Origin: an uncultured Selenomonadaceae bacterium
GTDB lineage: Bacteria; Bacillota; Negativicutes; Selenomonadales; Selenomonadaceae
DNA: 64,000 nt
NCBI GenBank assembly: GCA_905233135.1
Contig: CAJOCQ010000007.1
Coordinates: 29,237 to 93,236, forward strand
Direction: 5' to 3'
Part shown: piece by piece, positions 45,257 to 56,500 of the stretch
How positions within the stretch are numbered: the first letter of the stretch is position 1
Layout of the letters: each line of letters begins with the position of its first letter
Notes under the pieces: generated by a model
What the model saw: the letters and a program-made list of their open reading frames with translations, nothing else
The model's database searches: none
What the model was told of the DNA's origin: nothing
Made by a program: the position numbers and the translations under genes

Positions 45257-45823
45257 CTAAATAACGCGCTTTTCGCGCTCAATTACTGCATGAGTAACTT
45301 CGGTAACTTTCACATCAACCGGCACATTCGTAACTTGTAAAGCCGTTTCCAACGCTTTATTTACAGCGTCTTTAACTTCCGCGCTGATTTGCGGCGCAGA
45401 ATATCCTTGACTCAAAACAATATCAAGTTGCACTTTAACAGGATTATCTCCGCCTTTGTTTTGAACTTTCGCCTCAACTTGCCTCACGCCGTTTACTGTC
45501 ATTGTTGCGCGTTCAACTACGCTGATTATTGCGGGAACTGCAACTGCGACTTCTTTTACTGTGCCTTTTTGGAGTTCAACATCGCCGCTCAAATTTACGA
45601 CGCTGCTTTTTTTCCTTGAAAGTGCAACGCTCAAAAGGCAAAGACTCGCCAAAAACATTACGCCGATAACTATCAAAGTTTCCTGTCTGGTAAGAAACCA
45701 ATTTAAGTAAGCTTGCCAAATTTGCGTCGGGATAAAGTGCAGGAAAACTCCTGCACTTACAACCAACGCCACCATTACTGCGAGAACGTACAAAAGCAAT
45801 AACAGGCGACTGATTATGCCCAT
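45257..45823 (-). CDS. amaP: Alkaline shock membrane anchor protein AmaP
   Basis: 188 residues. Two N-terminal membrane helices (LLLLLYVLAVMVALVVSAGV and ETLIVIGVMFLASLCLLSVA) are followed by a cytoplasmic beta-rich domain (GTVKEVAVAVPAIISVVERA, VQLDIVLSQGYSAPQISAEV). AmaP tethers Asp23 to the membrane in Staphylococcus. Its order with asp23 upstream and DUF2273 downstream is the family standard. Confidence 0.9.
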   Translation of the reverse strand: MGIISRLLLLLYVLAVMVALVVSAGVFLHFIPTQIWQAYLNWFLTRQETLIVIGVMFLASLCLLSVALSRKKSSVVNLSGDVELQKGTVKEVAVAVPAIISVVERATMTVNGVRQVEAKVQNKGGDNPVKVQLDIVLSQGYSAPQISAEVKDAVNKALETALQVTNVPVDVKVTEVTHAVIEREKRVI

Positions 45824-45872
45824 AAACTTTTACACCTCCCGCCTTAATAAAATTGCCTTTGAAATTTTTGAA

Positions 45873-46277
45873 TTAGTGAACGCGAACTTCTTCAACGGCT
45901 GTTTCTTCTTCTTCAGGGAAGTTGACGCCTTGAACGTGTACATTGACTTCAACGACTGAAAGCCCCGTCATATTTTCGATAGCGCGTTTAATGTTTTCTT
46001 GCGCAGAAAGTGCAACGTCGGGAATGCGTACGCCGTATTTAACGATAATGTACAAATCGATAGCCGCTTCACGTTCGCCAACTTCAACTCTTACGCCTTT
46101 GGAAAAGTTTTTGCGCCCGAGCATTTCGGCAATTCCGCCGACCAAGCCGCCGCTCATACCTGCAATACCGTCAATTTCGGTTGCCGCCAAGCCGGCGATA
46201 ATGCTAACAACTTCATCAGCAATTTTAATGGTACCAAGCCCGGTTTCGTTTTTTACCAAATCTCTTTCTTCTGCCAT
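45873..46277 (-). CDS. Asp23/Gls24 family envelope-stress protein
   Basis: 134 residues: GTIKIADEVVSIIAGLAATE, GIAGMSGGLVGGIAEMLGRK, VEVGEREAAIDLYIIVKYGV and VVEVNVHVQGVNF, the typical Asp23 pattern. It forms membrane-linked polymers through AmaP and is linked to cell-wall stress in Bacillota. First gene of the five-gene row ending in nusB. Ribosome binding site GAGGAGG is 9 bases upstream. Confidence 0.93.
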   Translation of the reverse strand: MAEERDLVKNETGLGTIKIADEVVSIIAGLAATEIDGIAGMSGGLVGGIAEMLGRKNFSKGVRVEVGEREAAIDLYIIVKYGVRIPDVALSAQENIKRAIENMTGLSVVEVNVHVQGVNFPEEEETAVEEVRVH

Positions 46278-46421
46278 TAGGGAAGACCTCCTCGAAAAAC
46301 TTTAATCAAAGTTACCTATGTTAATATTCTATACCATAAAAATTTTCCCTGCAACTTTCAAAAAAATTTCATATTTCCCAAAAAGTGTATTGGAAAAAAT
46401 TTTTTATCTTAAATTTTAAAT

Positions 46422-46456
46422 GTGGTTTTTCTTTCTTTAGAAGAAAGAAAAGCCAC
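46422..46456. repeat. Long hairpin, GTGGTTTTTCTTTCTT / AAGAAAGAAAAGCCAC
   Basis: Near-perfect stem with a TAG loop between the divergent asp23 and sigH genes. Its composition (TTTCTTT/AAAGAAA) resembles the hairpin at 44003-44036. Confidence 0.7.
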
Positions 46457-46471
46457 CTAAAAGAAAGAATC

Positions 46472-46580
46472 GCCGCCCGCTAGCGCACCATTGGTTGCAG
46501 AAATTGCAAACGCCCAATCAGTTCAACAAAGTAAGACGGGCGCAAATGTGTTAGAAGAGTGCATAAGCGGGCGGCTTTTT
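46472..46580 (+). other. Structured intergenic element bounded by GCCGCCCGC / GCGGGCGGC
   Basis: Nine-base inverted arms (46472-46480 and 46567-46575) enclose ~86 bases and end in TTTTT, like a small RNA or a terminator with a large loop. The interior also has GGTTGCAGAAATTGCAAACG. No ORF. Function unknown. Confidence 0.45.
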
Positions 46581-46627
46581 AAGTACGATTAGCGGCGCAT
46601 TTTTCAACAGTCTCAAAAGTAAAAAAT

Positions 46628-46656
46628 TTGACTTGCCGCGCCGCGTGGTTTATAAT
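46628..46656 (+). promoter_or_regulatory. Promoter of sigH
   Basis: TTGACT (46628-46633), 17-base spacer, perfect TATAAT (46651-46656), 26 bases before the start codon. Confidence 0.75.
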
Positions 46657-46682
46657 CTTTTCAGATTGATGGAGGGCATCAA

Positions 46683-47459
46683 ATGAATACAGATACAGAA
46701 AATATTTGCGAAGTCGATAACAACGAAAATACCGAAACCAACGACGAATACAGCAAATACGAGTCTTTGACGGACGAAGAATTGATTGCCGAAATTAAAG
46801 AAAATGTTAATGCTGCGGCGTTAGATTATTTAATTCATCGGTACAGAAGTTTTGTCCGCGCAAAGGCGCGTTCTTATTTTTTGATTGGCGCAGACCGTGA
46901 AGATATTATTCAAGAAGGTATGATTGGGTTTTATAAAGCCGTGCGAGATTTTAAAAGCGATAAACTTTCTTCATTTCACGCCTTCGCCGAATTGTGCGTT
47001 ACGCGGCAAATTATTACTGCAATTAAAACTGCGACGCGCCAAAAACATATCCCGTTAAATTCTTACGTTTCTTTGAATAAACCGATTTATGACGAGGATT
47101 CAGACAGGACTTTATTGGACGTAATTTCGGGCGTGAAGGTTGCCGACCCTGAAGAATTGGTTATAAGCCGCGAAGAATTTTTGGCTATTGAAAAGAAAAT
47201 GGAAGAAATTTTAAGCGACCTTGAATGGCAAGTTCTGATGGCGTATCTTGACGGCAAATCCTACCAAGAAATTGCAGTAAGTTTGAACCGCCACGTTAAA
47301 TCGATTGATAACGCGCTCCAACGTGTCAAACGCAAGCTTGAAAGGTACGTTGCAAGCCGCACTGAAGCTATTGATATTGGCACGGTTTATCGCGGACTAT
47401 CAACCATTGACAGGCATTTGAAAAATTCTTCGGTTAAACGTTCTTCAACTTTAGATTAA
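46683..47459 (+). CDS. sigH: RNA polymerase sigma factor, SigH type
   Basis: 258 residues. Region 2 is clear: ALDYLIHRYRSFVRAKARSY, DREDIIQEGMIGFYKAVRDF and FHAFAELCVTRQIITAIKTA. Region 4 is LEWQVLMAYLDGKSYQEIAV with VKSIDNALQRVKRKLERYV. This is the sporulation/stationary-phase SigH pattern of Bacillota. Oddities: an acidic N-terminal ~25 residues and a ~35-residue tail beyond region 4 (IDIGTVYRGLSTIDRHLKN). Sporulation itself is not shown by any other gene here. Confidence 0.9.
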   Translation: MNTDTENICEVDNNENTETNDEYSKYESLTDEELIAEIKENVNAAALDYLIHRYRSFVRAKARSYFLIGADREDIIQEGMIGFYKAVRDFKSDKLSSFHAFAELCVTRQIITAIKTATRQKHIPLNSYVSLNKPIYDEDSDRTLLDVISGVKVADPEELVISREEFLAIEKKMEEILSDLEWQVLMAYLDGKSYQEIAVSLNRHVKSIDNALQRVKRKLERYVASRTEAIDIGTVYRGLSTIDRHLKNSSVKRSSTLD

Positions 47460-47462
47460 AAA

Positions 47463-47497
47463 AATCCTTCCTGTAAGATTAGGAGGGATTTTTTTAT
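47463..47497 (+). terminator. Terminator of sigH
   Basis: AATCCTTCCT and AGGAGGGATT arms followed by seven T. Confidence 0.8.
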
Positions 47498-47528
47498 TTT
47501 GCAAAAAAATTTTTTCTTACAATAAAAA

Positions 47529-47553
47529 AAACGCCGCTGTTTGCAACGGCGTT
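47529..47553 (-). terminator. Terminator of the giant RTX gene
   Basis: AACGCCG and CGGCGTT arms with T-run on the minus strand, 27 bases after the stop codon. Confidence 0.8.
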
Positions 47554-47579
47554 AATTTTTTTCGCGCAGATTTTAAAAT

Positions 47580-50500
47580 TTATTTATCTTTATGGAAAGT
47601 AAGCAAATCTTGAACTTTTGCAATTTCGTATTTGTTGCCTGTATCAATATCAGTAACAGAATATTTCGCTTCGGTAATATCGTCCAAATTATTTTCGTCA
47701 GTCATAAAGTTGTTATCGTACAGCAAATCGAGCGTCTTTGCAGAAGCGGAACCGCTCTTTGAATAAGTTTCAGTTGTTGCAGTTTTGCCGACAACCGTTG
47801 TAATTTTCTTGCCTTTGCCGTTTGTAACAGTGATTGAGCCTTCAGCCGTTTCAAAGGTAACGTTTTTATTGCTGTCAACAGTCCAAGCGGTAATTGCAGA
47901 TTTGAGAGAAATTTTTTCACCCGCCGTGTAGTCAGTGATAGTATCGTTGCCGCCTTCAAAAATGAAAACGTCTGTACCTGCGCCGCCCGTCAAAGTGTCA
48001 TTGCCCGCGCCGCCGTTCAAAGTATCGTTGCCGCTGCCGCCGTCAAGTGAATCATTGCCTGCAAGTCCGCTCAAAGAATCCGCGCCCTTGCCGCCGATAA
48101 TAATATTATTGTTGGCGTTTGCAACAATTTTCATTGCGGCTGAAACGCCCGAGCCGTCCGCCGTAATAATTCCGCTGTCAAGCGTACCTTTAAACGCCGA
48201 AGTTAAAGTTACATTTGATTTATTTTCGTCGTAAGTTTTGCCGTTTTCGTAAATGAAAGTTGACTCCGCGCCAAGTGAATCAATCGTTGTAACTTTCTTG
48301 CCGCCCGCGTTTTTGAGTTTTAATGACGCCGAGCCGAATTTCAAAACAACGTCAGGATTTTTTGCACTGCTTACAGAAACGCTTGAAATTGACGCATTGA
48401 CAGAAATTTTATCGCCTTCGGCGTAGTCGGTGATAACGTCGTTGCCTTCGCTCTTGCCGTAAATGAAAATATCGTTGCCTTTGCCGCCCGTCAAAGTATC
48501 GTTGCCCTTGCCGCCGTGCAAAGTATCTGCGCCTTCGCCGCCGATAATTTTGTTGGCTTTTGCGTTGCCGATAATTTGAATTGAATCAGCCGCCGCGCCG
48601 TCAATAGATACAACAGAAGAAATTGACGCGCTGTAAGTTCCTTCGTAGCTTGAATCGAGCGTTACTGCAGTTTGATTTTTGTTGTAAACATAGCCGTTGC
48701 CGTAAATGTAAGTTTCTGTAGTAGTTTTTGAACCGATTTTAACAACGGTTGTAATTTTTTCGCCCGCGCTGTCAGCAACAGTAATTGAGCCGTTGGCAGT
48801 TCCCAAAATGACGTTGTTTTCTTCGACAGCAAAACCTGTAATTGAGGCGTTGAGAGAAATTTTTTCGCCCGCCGCGTAGTCAGTGATTAAATCGTTGCCG
48901 CTTTCATAAATATAAACGTCTGTACCGTCGCCGCCTGTCAAAGTGTCATTGCCTGCGCCGCCCCAAAGTGTATCGTTGCCTTTGCCGCCGTCGATTGAAT
49001 CATTGCCGCTGTTGCCGTTTAATTTATCTGCGCCCTTGCCGCCGATAATTACATTGTTGCTTGCATTGCCCAAAATGCTTGCCGCGCCCTTCAAATCCGA
49101 GCCGTCCGCCGTAATAATTCCGCTGTCAAGTGAACCTTTGAAACTTGAGCCCGTCAAAGTTACAGAAGTTTTATCTGCGTCATAAGTTTTGCCGCTTTCA
49201 TAAATTAAAGTTTCTTCGTTGCCGAGTGAATCAACTGTTGTAACTTTCTTGCCGCCCGCGTCTTTGAGCGTCAAACTTGCAGTGCCGAATTTAAATACAA
49301 CGTCCGAAGAACTCTTTGAACTTTTAACAGAAACGCTTGTAATTGAAGTTGCACTGCTGAGCGAAATTTTATCGCCTTCGGCGTAGTCAGTGATAATATC
49401 GTTGCCTTCGCTCTTAACTTGCCCGTAAATGAAAACGTCATTGCCTGCGCCGCCTGTCAAAGTATCTGCGCCTTTTCCGCCGTAAAGAGTATCTGCGCCG
49501 TTGCCGCCGATAATTTTGTTGGCTTTGGTGTTGCCGTTAATTGCAACAGAATCAGCCGCCGAGCCGTCAATCGATACAACGGTGCTTGCCGCGTCGAAAG
49601 TGCCTTCATAATCTGCGGCAAGTGTTACGGCAGTTTTCTTTGTATTGTAAGCCAAGCCGGCGTCGAAAATTTGCGCGGTTGCCTTTGTACTGTTTGAATC
49701 AGCAATATTAATTTCCATTCCCGCGCCGTCTTTGATAGTGATTGAGCCGCTGCCGACTTTGAAAGTTAAATCTGAATCGTCAATGCTCCAACTTTCGATA
49801 CTGCCTGAAGTAATTTTCAACGTGTCATTTTTGGTAAAGCCTGTAATTGTGTCGTCGCCGTCGCCGCTTGCGTAGGTATAAATATTTTTGCCTTTCGTTG
49901 AAGTGATTGAATCATTGCCCTTGCCTGCGTTAATGGTATTCTTTGAAGAGGCGTTGCCGAGCGTGATAAAGTCGTTGCCTGCGCTCGTGCTGATTAAAAC
50001 GCCGTTGCCGTTGTTGGTAATTGAATCGGAATTGTTGCCGCCGACAACGCTGACGCTTGAATAAGTTCCTTTGCCCAAAATCAATTCGTAACCATCACTT
50101 ACAGTAACAGAAGATTTTTTATCGACAGCCGCCGCCGCAACGCTTACAACATTTTCTGCAAGCGAAAGATTTTTGGCGGTTGCAGTCTTTTTCAAGCCCG
50201 TAACGCTAACCAAATTTTCTCCATTAACTTTGTTGAGATAATAAATTTTATTGTCAGAAACTGTATAGCCTGCGGTATTTGAGGCGGTGTTATAACTTGC
50301 AGTGCCGTTTGAAATTGTCCAGCCTTCGGCGGTTTCAGTTGCAGTTGTAACATTCGAGGCAAGAGCCAAAGTGTAACCGTCGCCTTCAATTTCAACGGTA
50401 TTATTTTTGTTAAGAGCATTTGCGGCAATGGTAACAACTTTTTTGTTAAGTGAAATATTTTTGGCGGTTGCAGTTGTACTCAAGCCTGTAATTTTAATTA

Positions 50501-53500
50501 AAGTTTCACCTGCAGTTTCAGCTTGATAAACAATTTTGTTATCTTCGATGACGTAACCTGCAGTTAAGCCCGCGCCCGTATAAGTTGCAGTGCCTTTTGA
50601 AACAGTCCAAGTTGCATCGGAAGAAGTTTCTGTAGGAACAGCAACATTTTCGCCGAGTGCCAAAGTGTAACCGTCAGGAATTGTAACTGTATTATTTTTG
50701 TTAAGAGCGTTTGCAGAAATTGTAACTGTTGTACCGTTTAAAGAAATGTGGCTTGAATTTGCCGCTGTACTTAAACCTTCGACAGTAATTAAAGTGTCGC
50801 CTTCGGTTGCCGCCTGATAAACAATTTGATTATTTTCGACAACGTAACCTGCGGTTAAGCCTGCGCCTTTATAAGTTGCAGTGCCCTTTGAAACGCTCCA
50901 GCCGCCTACAGTTGACGCCGTTTTTGGAACAGTAACATTTGCGCCGAGTGCCAAAGTATAGCCGTCATTAATTGTAACGGTGTTATCTTTGTCAAGGGCG
51001 TTTGCAGAAACTGTAACTGTTGTGCCGTTGAGCGAAAGATTTTTGGCGGTTGCAGAAGTGCTTAAACCTTCGACAGTAATTAAAGTTTCGCCTGCAGTTT
51101 CAGCTTGATAAACAATTTTGTTATCTTCAAGAACATAACCTGCGGAATAATCCGCGCCGATATAATTTGCAGTGCCGTTTTCAACGCTCCAACTTGCCGC
51201 AGTTGAAATTTTCGGCTTTGTGACATTCGACGCAAGAGCCAAATTATAGCCGTCAGAAATTTCAACAGTTTTATTTTGATCAAGAGCATTTGCGGAAATT
51301 GTAACTGTTGTACCTTTCAAAGAAATATCTGAAACAGTAGCATCTGTACTCAAGCCCGTAACGGTTGCCAAAACTTCGCCCTGCGTTGACTCTTTATAAA
51401 CAATTTTATTATCTTCGACAGCATAGCCCGCGCTTGTACCTGCGCTGTAATATTTCGCAGTGCCGTTTGAAACTTCCCAACTTGTTGCAGTTGCCTTTGG
51501 CGTCGTGACATCTTTTGCAAGTGCCAAAGTATAATCGCCCGTAATTGAGACAGTTTTATTTGAAAGGGCGTTTGCAGAAATTGTAACTGTTGTATCGCTG
51601 ACAGAAATATCATCTTCAGTAGCATCTGCACTTAAGCCGCTGATTGTAGTTAAAAGCCTGCCCGAAGTTGCAGTTTTGTAAACAATTTTATTATTTTCGA
51701 CAGCGTAACCTGCGCTTGTACCTGCGCCGTAATATCGCGCAGTGCCGTTTGAAATTTGCCAACTTGTAGCAGTTGCTTCAGGCGTTGTAACATCTTCAGC
51801 CAACGCCAAAGTATAATTACCCGTAATTGAAACGGTTTTATTTGAAAAAGCGTTCGCAGAAATTGTAACCGTTGTACCGTCAAAAGAAATATCATCTTCG
51901 GTAGCTGTACTGCTTAAGCCGCTGACAGTAAATAAAGTTTTGCCCGAAGTTGCATTTTGATAAACAATTTGATTATTTTTGACAACGTAGCCTGCGGTTA
52001 AGCCGTTGCCGATATATCTTGCAGTGCCGTTTGCAATTTGCCAACTTGTAGGAGTTTCTTCAGGCGTCACAACATCTTCAGCCAACGCCAAAGTATAATC
52101 GCCCGTAAGAGTAATTGTGGTAGTTGAAATTGCGTTTGCAGAAATTGTAATTGTTGTATCACTCAAAGAAATATCGTCAAGCGTTGCCGCAGGACTCAAG
52201 CCGCGAATTGTCGCCAAAGTGCCGCCCTGCGTTGCATTTTTATAAACAATTTTATTATCTTCGACAACGTAACCCGCGCTTGTTCCACCTGTTTTATAAG
52301 TTGCAGTGCCGTTTGAAATTGTCCATTCAGAATCGGTTTCTTCGGGCGTTGCAACATCTGTATCAATTTGCAAAGTAAAACCGTCAGTAATTGAAACAGT
52401 TTTATTCGAAAGGGCGTTTGCAGAAATTGTAACTGTTGTACCGCTTGAGAAAATATCGTCAGAATTTGCGCCGGAACTCAAGCCTGTAATTGTTGCCAAG
52501 TCGCCGTAAGTTGCAGTGCCGTTTTCAACTTTCCAATAAATAATTCCCAACATATCGCCCAAAGTTGTTGTAACAGTGCCGTTTTGAACTTTTGCGGCAA
52601 CATAATTTTCAATGTTGCCGTCAGTAACATTTTGGAGTGTAATAACATTTGTGCCGAGCGTCAAAACGCCGTTGTTGAAAGTTGCGTTCTCAACTTCTTC
52701 ATCGACAATAATAACATCGTGCTTTGAAAAATCGCTGACATTTGCAACAACATCGCCGCCGAAATGCAAGCTGTCTCTGCCGTCGCCTGTAGAAATATGA
52801 ATGCCCGTACTGCTTGTAACAGAAATATTATCGTCTTCCGCGCCTGTTAAAATATTAAATTCTTGGTCGTCATTGACTGCAACATTTTCTGCGGAGATTG
52901 TATTTTGACTTTCAAGCGCGTAAATGTTGAAATCGCCGTAACCGTTCAATTCAACATTGCTTACAGAAATAACCGCCGAGCCGCTGCCGGCATTAATGTC
53001 AAAGTCGCCGCTGTTTGCAACAATTTCATTGAGCGAAATAATATCGTCGCCGTCATTGCCGCTTACTTCCCAAACGCCGTTATTTATTTCAAAGTTTTCA
53101 AGCGAAATAGTATCGTTGCCTTCGCCGCCGCTTACGCTGAAGGAATTACCGCCGCCGCTTTGTGTAACGTTTGTAACAGAAATTAAATCTTCGCCCGCGT
53201 CGCCGCCAATGTTAAATTCGCCCGCGTCAGTAACTGTAACTGTATCAACAGAAATTGTATCGTTGCCTTCGCCCGCAGAAACAGTCAACGCGCCGTCAGT
53301 TTTCGTAAAGTTGCTAATTAAAATTTCGTCGTTGCCTTCGTCGGAAATTATATTTAAATTCGCCGCTTGCGAAACATTTTGTACAGAAATTTTATCGTCA
53401 TCCGCGCCCGCCGCTATTTCAACATCATTGTTAATTGCGGTATCGCTTAAAGAAATTTCGTCGTTGCCTGCGTTTGCAGAAATTTTGAAACTGTTCGCCT

Positions 53501-56500
53501 TATCGAAAGTAATTGACGCAACAGAAATTGAATCGTCGCCTTCGCCGCCCGTAATTTCGATATTTGAATTATCTTGGAGTGTAACTTCGCTTACAGAAAT
53601 TAAATCATTGCCCGCCGCGCCGTTTATCGAAATTGTACCGTACGCAGTATAAGAATTTCCTGCAACAGAATCTGTAACGGCGTAGGTATTGTTAAGCGTT
53701 GCATTGCTGACAGAAATTGTATCGTCAACAGAACCGCCCAAAAGTGTCGTAAGGACAACGGGAGCTTTTCTGCCGTAAGTTTTTTGAAGTTGCAAAATAT
53801 AGCCCGTGCTGTCATATTCAACTTCAGAACCTGCAAGCAAATCCGGCGAAAACTTAACATAATTATCTTCAATGGTAATGCCGTCAATTTCGCCGTCAAC
53901 CGCTGCAACCGAATCCGTATTCAAGCCGCCGATTGTAATAACAATTTCGTCTGCGGAATAATAATTTGCAATATCGTCTTCGATTTTCCAGCCGGTGAAA
54001 GGTCCCCAATAAACTTCTTTGTTGTAATTTGCAAGGAATTTGCTTACGTCGCCGTTGTAATGTTGTTTATCGCTTGCACGAATAATTTGCCCGTTAGTAA
54101 GCGTGAAAGTTTCGTCGTCAATGGAAAAACTTTCGCCCGCGTCAAAGCCCGAAATTCCTACAAGGTTTTCGCCGTTTTCGTCATAAATTATTGTAATGCC
54201 GTCGTCGCCCGCGTAAACAATGGTAAATTTAAGCCCGTTAAGTTCCGCCGTGCCCGCGTAAAGGTAAACAACTTTATTTACGTAATCGCTGATATAATGA
54301 TTAACGGTTCTGTATCTTGCGCTGACAATATCGCCTGTAGTGTAGCCTGCTTGATAGGTATGAACTTCTTCGGAAGCAACTTCGCCTGTTTCTTCGTCCA
54401 AAGTATCGCTTATAGTTTCCTTGATAATGTAGCTGCTGTCGGCGGTGTAAACTTCCAAATAATTTCCGTACACCAAAAAAACTTTGTTACCTGCGGCAAG
54501 ATTTGAAATAACCAAATTGTCGCCGCCAATAGTAACATTAACATAATCAGTTTCAGCCGCGCCCGAATGCAAAATATATTTTGTTGTATCGTCGTTGCCG
54601 TCGAAATAATACATTGAGCTGTTGACAATAAAATTGCCCGTGTAAGCCATCGAAGTAAGTTCTTGAGAGGGCATATTGAAAAGTTTAACCGCGCCGCTGA
54701 AAATATAACTGCTTTGCCCTATGTTTAAACCATAAGTACTTGTAGCGGGCGCGTCAATTTCAACGCGCAAATTTTCTTCAGCCTCAAAAGTAATTTGATT
54801 GTTTGCAACAGTAACTTTTGCGTATTTTTTGCCGTCCTGCAAAATTGTGCCGTCATAAGCCAACGCGCCGTCATAAATCGAAAGAACTTCGTTTTCAATC
54901 AAGAAATAATATTCGCCGTCAGACCAATCAAAAACTTTTGCGCCCATTAAGCCCTTCAAGCTGTATTTGTTCAAAGGACCAATGTAAGAATCTTGGTAAA
55001 TCGTCATATCCAAGAAGTCAACAATATCTGTAACATTTTCCAGATAAATATCGACATTGCCCAAAGAAATAATCCCCGAGCTTGTAGTATAAGTTGCGGA
55101 GTCAGTATGGTACAGCAATAAAATTCTGTCGTTATCTTCAATGCTGAAATCAGTAATTGTAATGTTATCGCTTGCAGTTCTAAAAATAAATAAATCTTCG
55201 CCTGCGCCGCCTGAAATACTTTGATTAGTACCGTTAGCCCAAATAGTATCATTGCCGCTGCCGCCAATAAGCGTTTGATAATGCCCGTAAGCATAAATAG
55301 AATCGTCGCCCGTGCCTGCGTCAACGTAATTGTAAGAATTGATTGTAGCGTTGCTTGAGTAATTGCTCATAAAAATTGTATCGTTGCCCGCGCCCGTAGT
55401 AATTGTGTTAGCTGCGCCGTTCGCCAAAATGCTGTCCGTGCCTTCGCCTGTATTTATAATATTATATACACAGTCATAAATTGTAATGACATTATTGCCG
55501 TCGCCCGCGTTAATCAAATCGTATCCGCCGTAACTTACAGAAACAGTATCGTTGCCGTTGGTAGCAGTAATTGTATTGTTTATGCCGCCGTTTAACGAAA
55601 CAAAATTATCGGCGTCGCCAACATTAATATAATTATAATCTCCGATGTAAGCGTAAACAGTATCGTTGCCTCTTGTTGCAGTAACGACATTGTAACTGCT
55701 GCCTTCCAATGACGCGAAATTATTTCCGCCGCTTAAAGAAAGAATATTTCCGTTGCCGCTTACTGAAACAGAATCTGAACCTGCGCCCGCAATTAAAGTA
55801 TTGCTGTCGCCAAATTCGGCAAATTCCCAATCGTCATCAGTTGAATAAATTTGTTGGACAATACCCGCGCCGAGTGTATAAGTATGAATTTGTTGATCTG
55901 TACCGTCATCAGTTGTATAAGAATAAGTATCAGCCGCGCCAACGCTGTAATTTTCTTCGGTTGCAACGGTTGTTGCAGTTTCCATTGTTGAACTGTCAGT
56001 TAAATTTGCGTAGTAAATTTCGTTTTCGCCCGAAAGGTCAACTCTTACAGCGGCGGCGTCGCCTAATACGATATTTGATTCAGTTTGCGCGGCGGCTTGC
56101 TTGGCGAAGTAGCGCAGGAATAAATAACCGCCCGCGTAAGCGTCGCCTTCGCCTGTTCCCGTATCAGTCAAATCCAACGCTGTAGTAATTCTTGAAGTAT
56201 CGGTTGCGCCGCCCGCCAAATCCCAAATACGGCTGCCGCGTTCGTCGTCGATACCGTGAACCAATTCTGCAAGCCCTTCGTTAATAAATTGCGGCAGTTT
56301 GCTGAAATTGGGAATATACGCCGCCATAATTGCGTGCGTCAATTCGTGCGCTATGGTTCTGTCCAAATTGTAAGTAACTGAATTACTGCCGCTTGTTTTT
56401 GTAACTGTGCCGTTTTCGTCTTCAGAAGAAATATTTGCAAAATGCGCCATATTAATTCCGAGTTCCAAATCTTTGCCGCTGCCGTGATTTCTGACAAAAG

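Noticed and set aside
50120..52530. Regularly spaced repeats that might be taken for a CRISPR array.
   Set aside because: The period is ~287 bases, the repeats are coding and diverged, and they encode a protein module; no direct repeat of 25-40 bases with unique spacers.
53784..54506. 240-codon plus-strand ORF inside the giant RTX gene, and similar Cys-rich long shadows such as 1157-2029.
   Set aside because: Low-complexity antisense readings of repeat or Ala/Glu-rich codons; no ribosome binding site or family sense, while the minus strand has a clear long protein.
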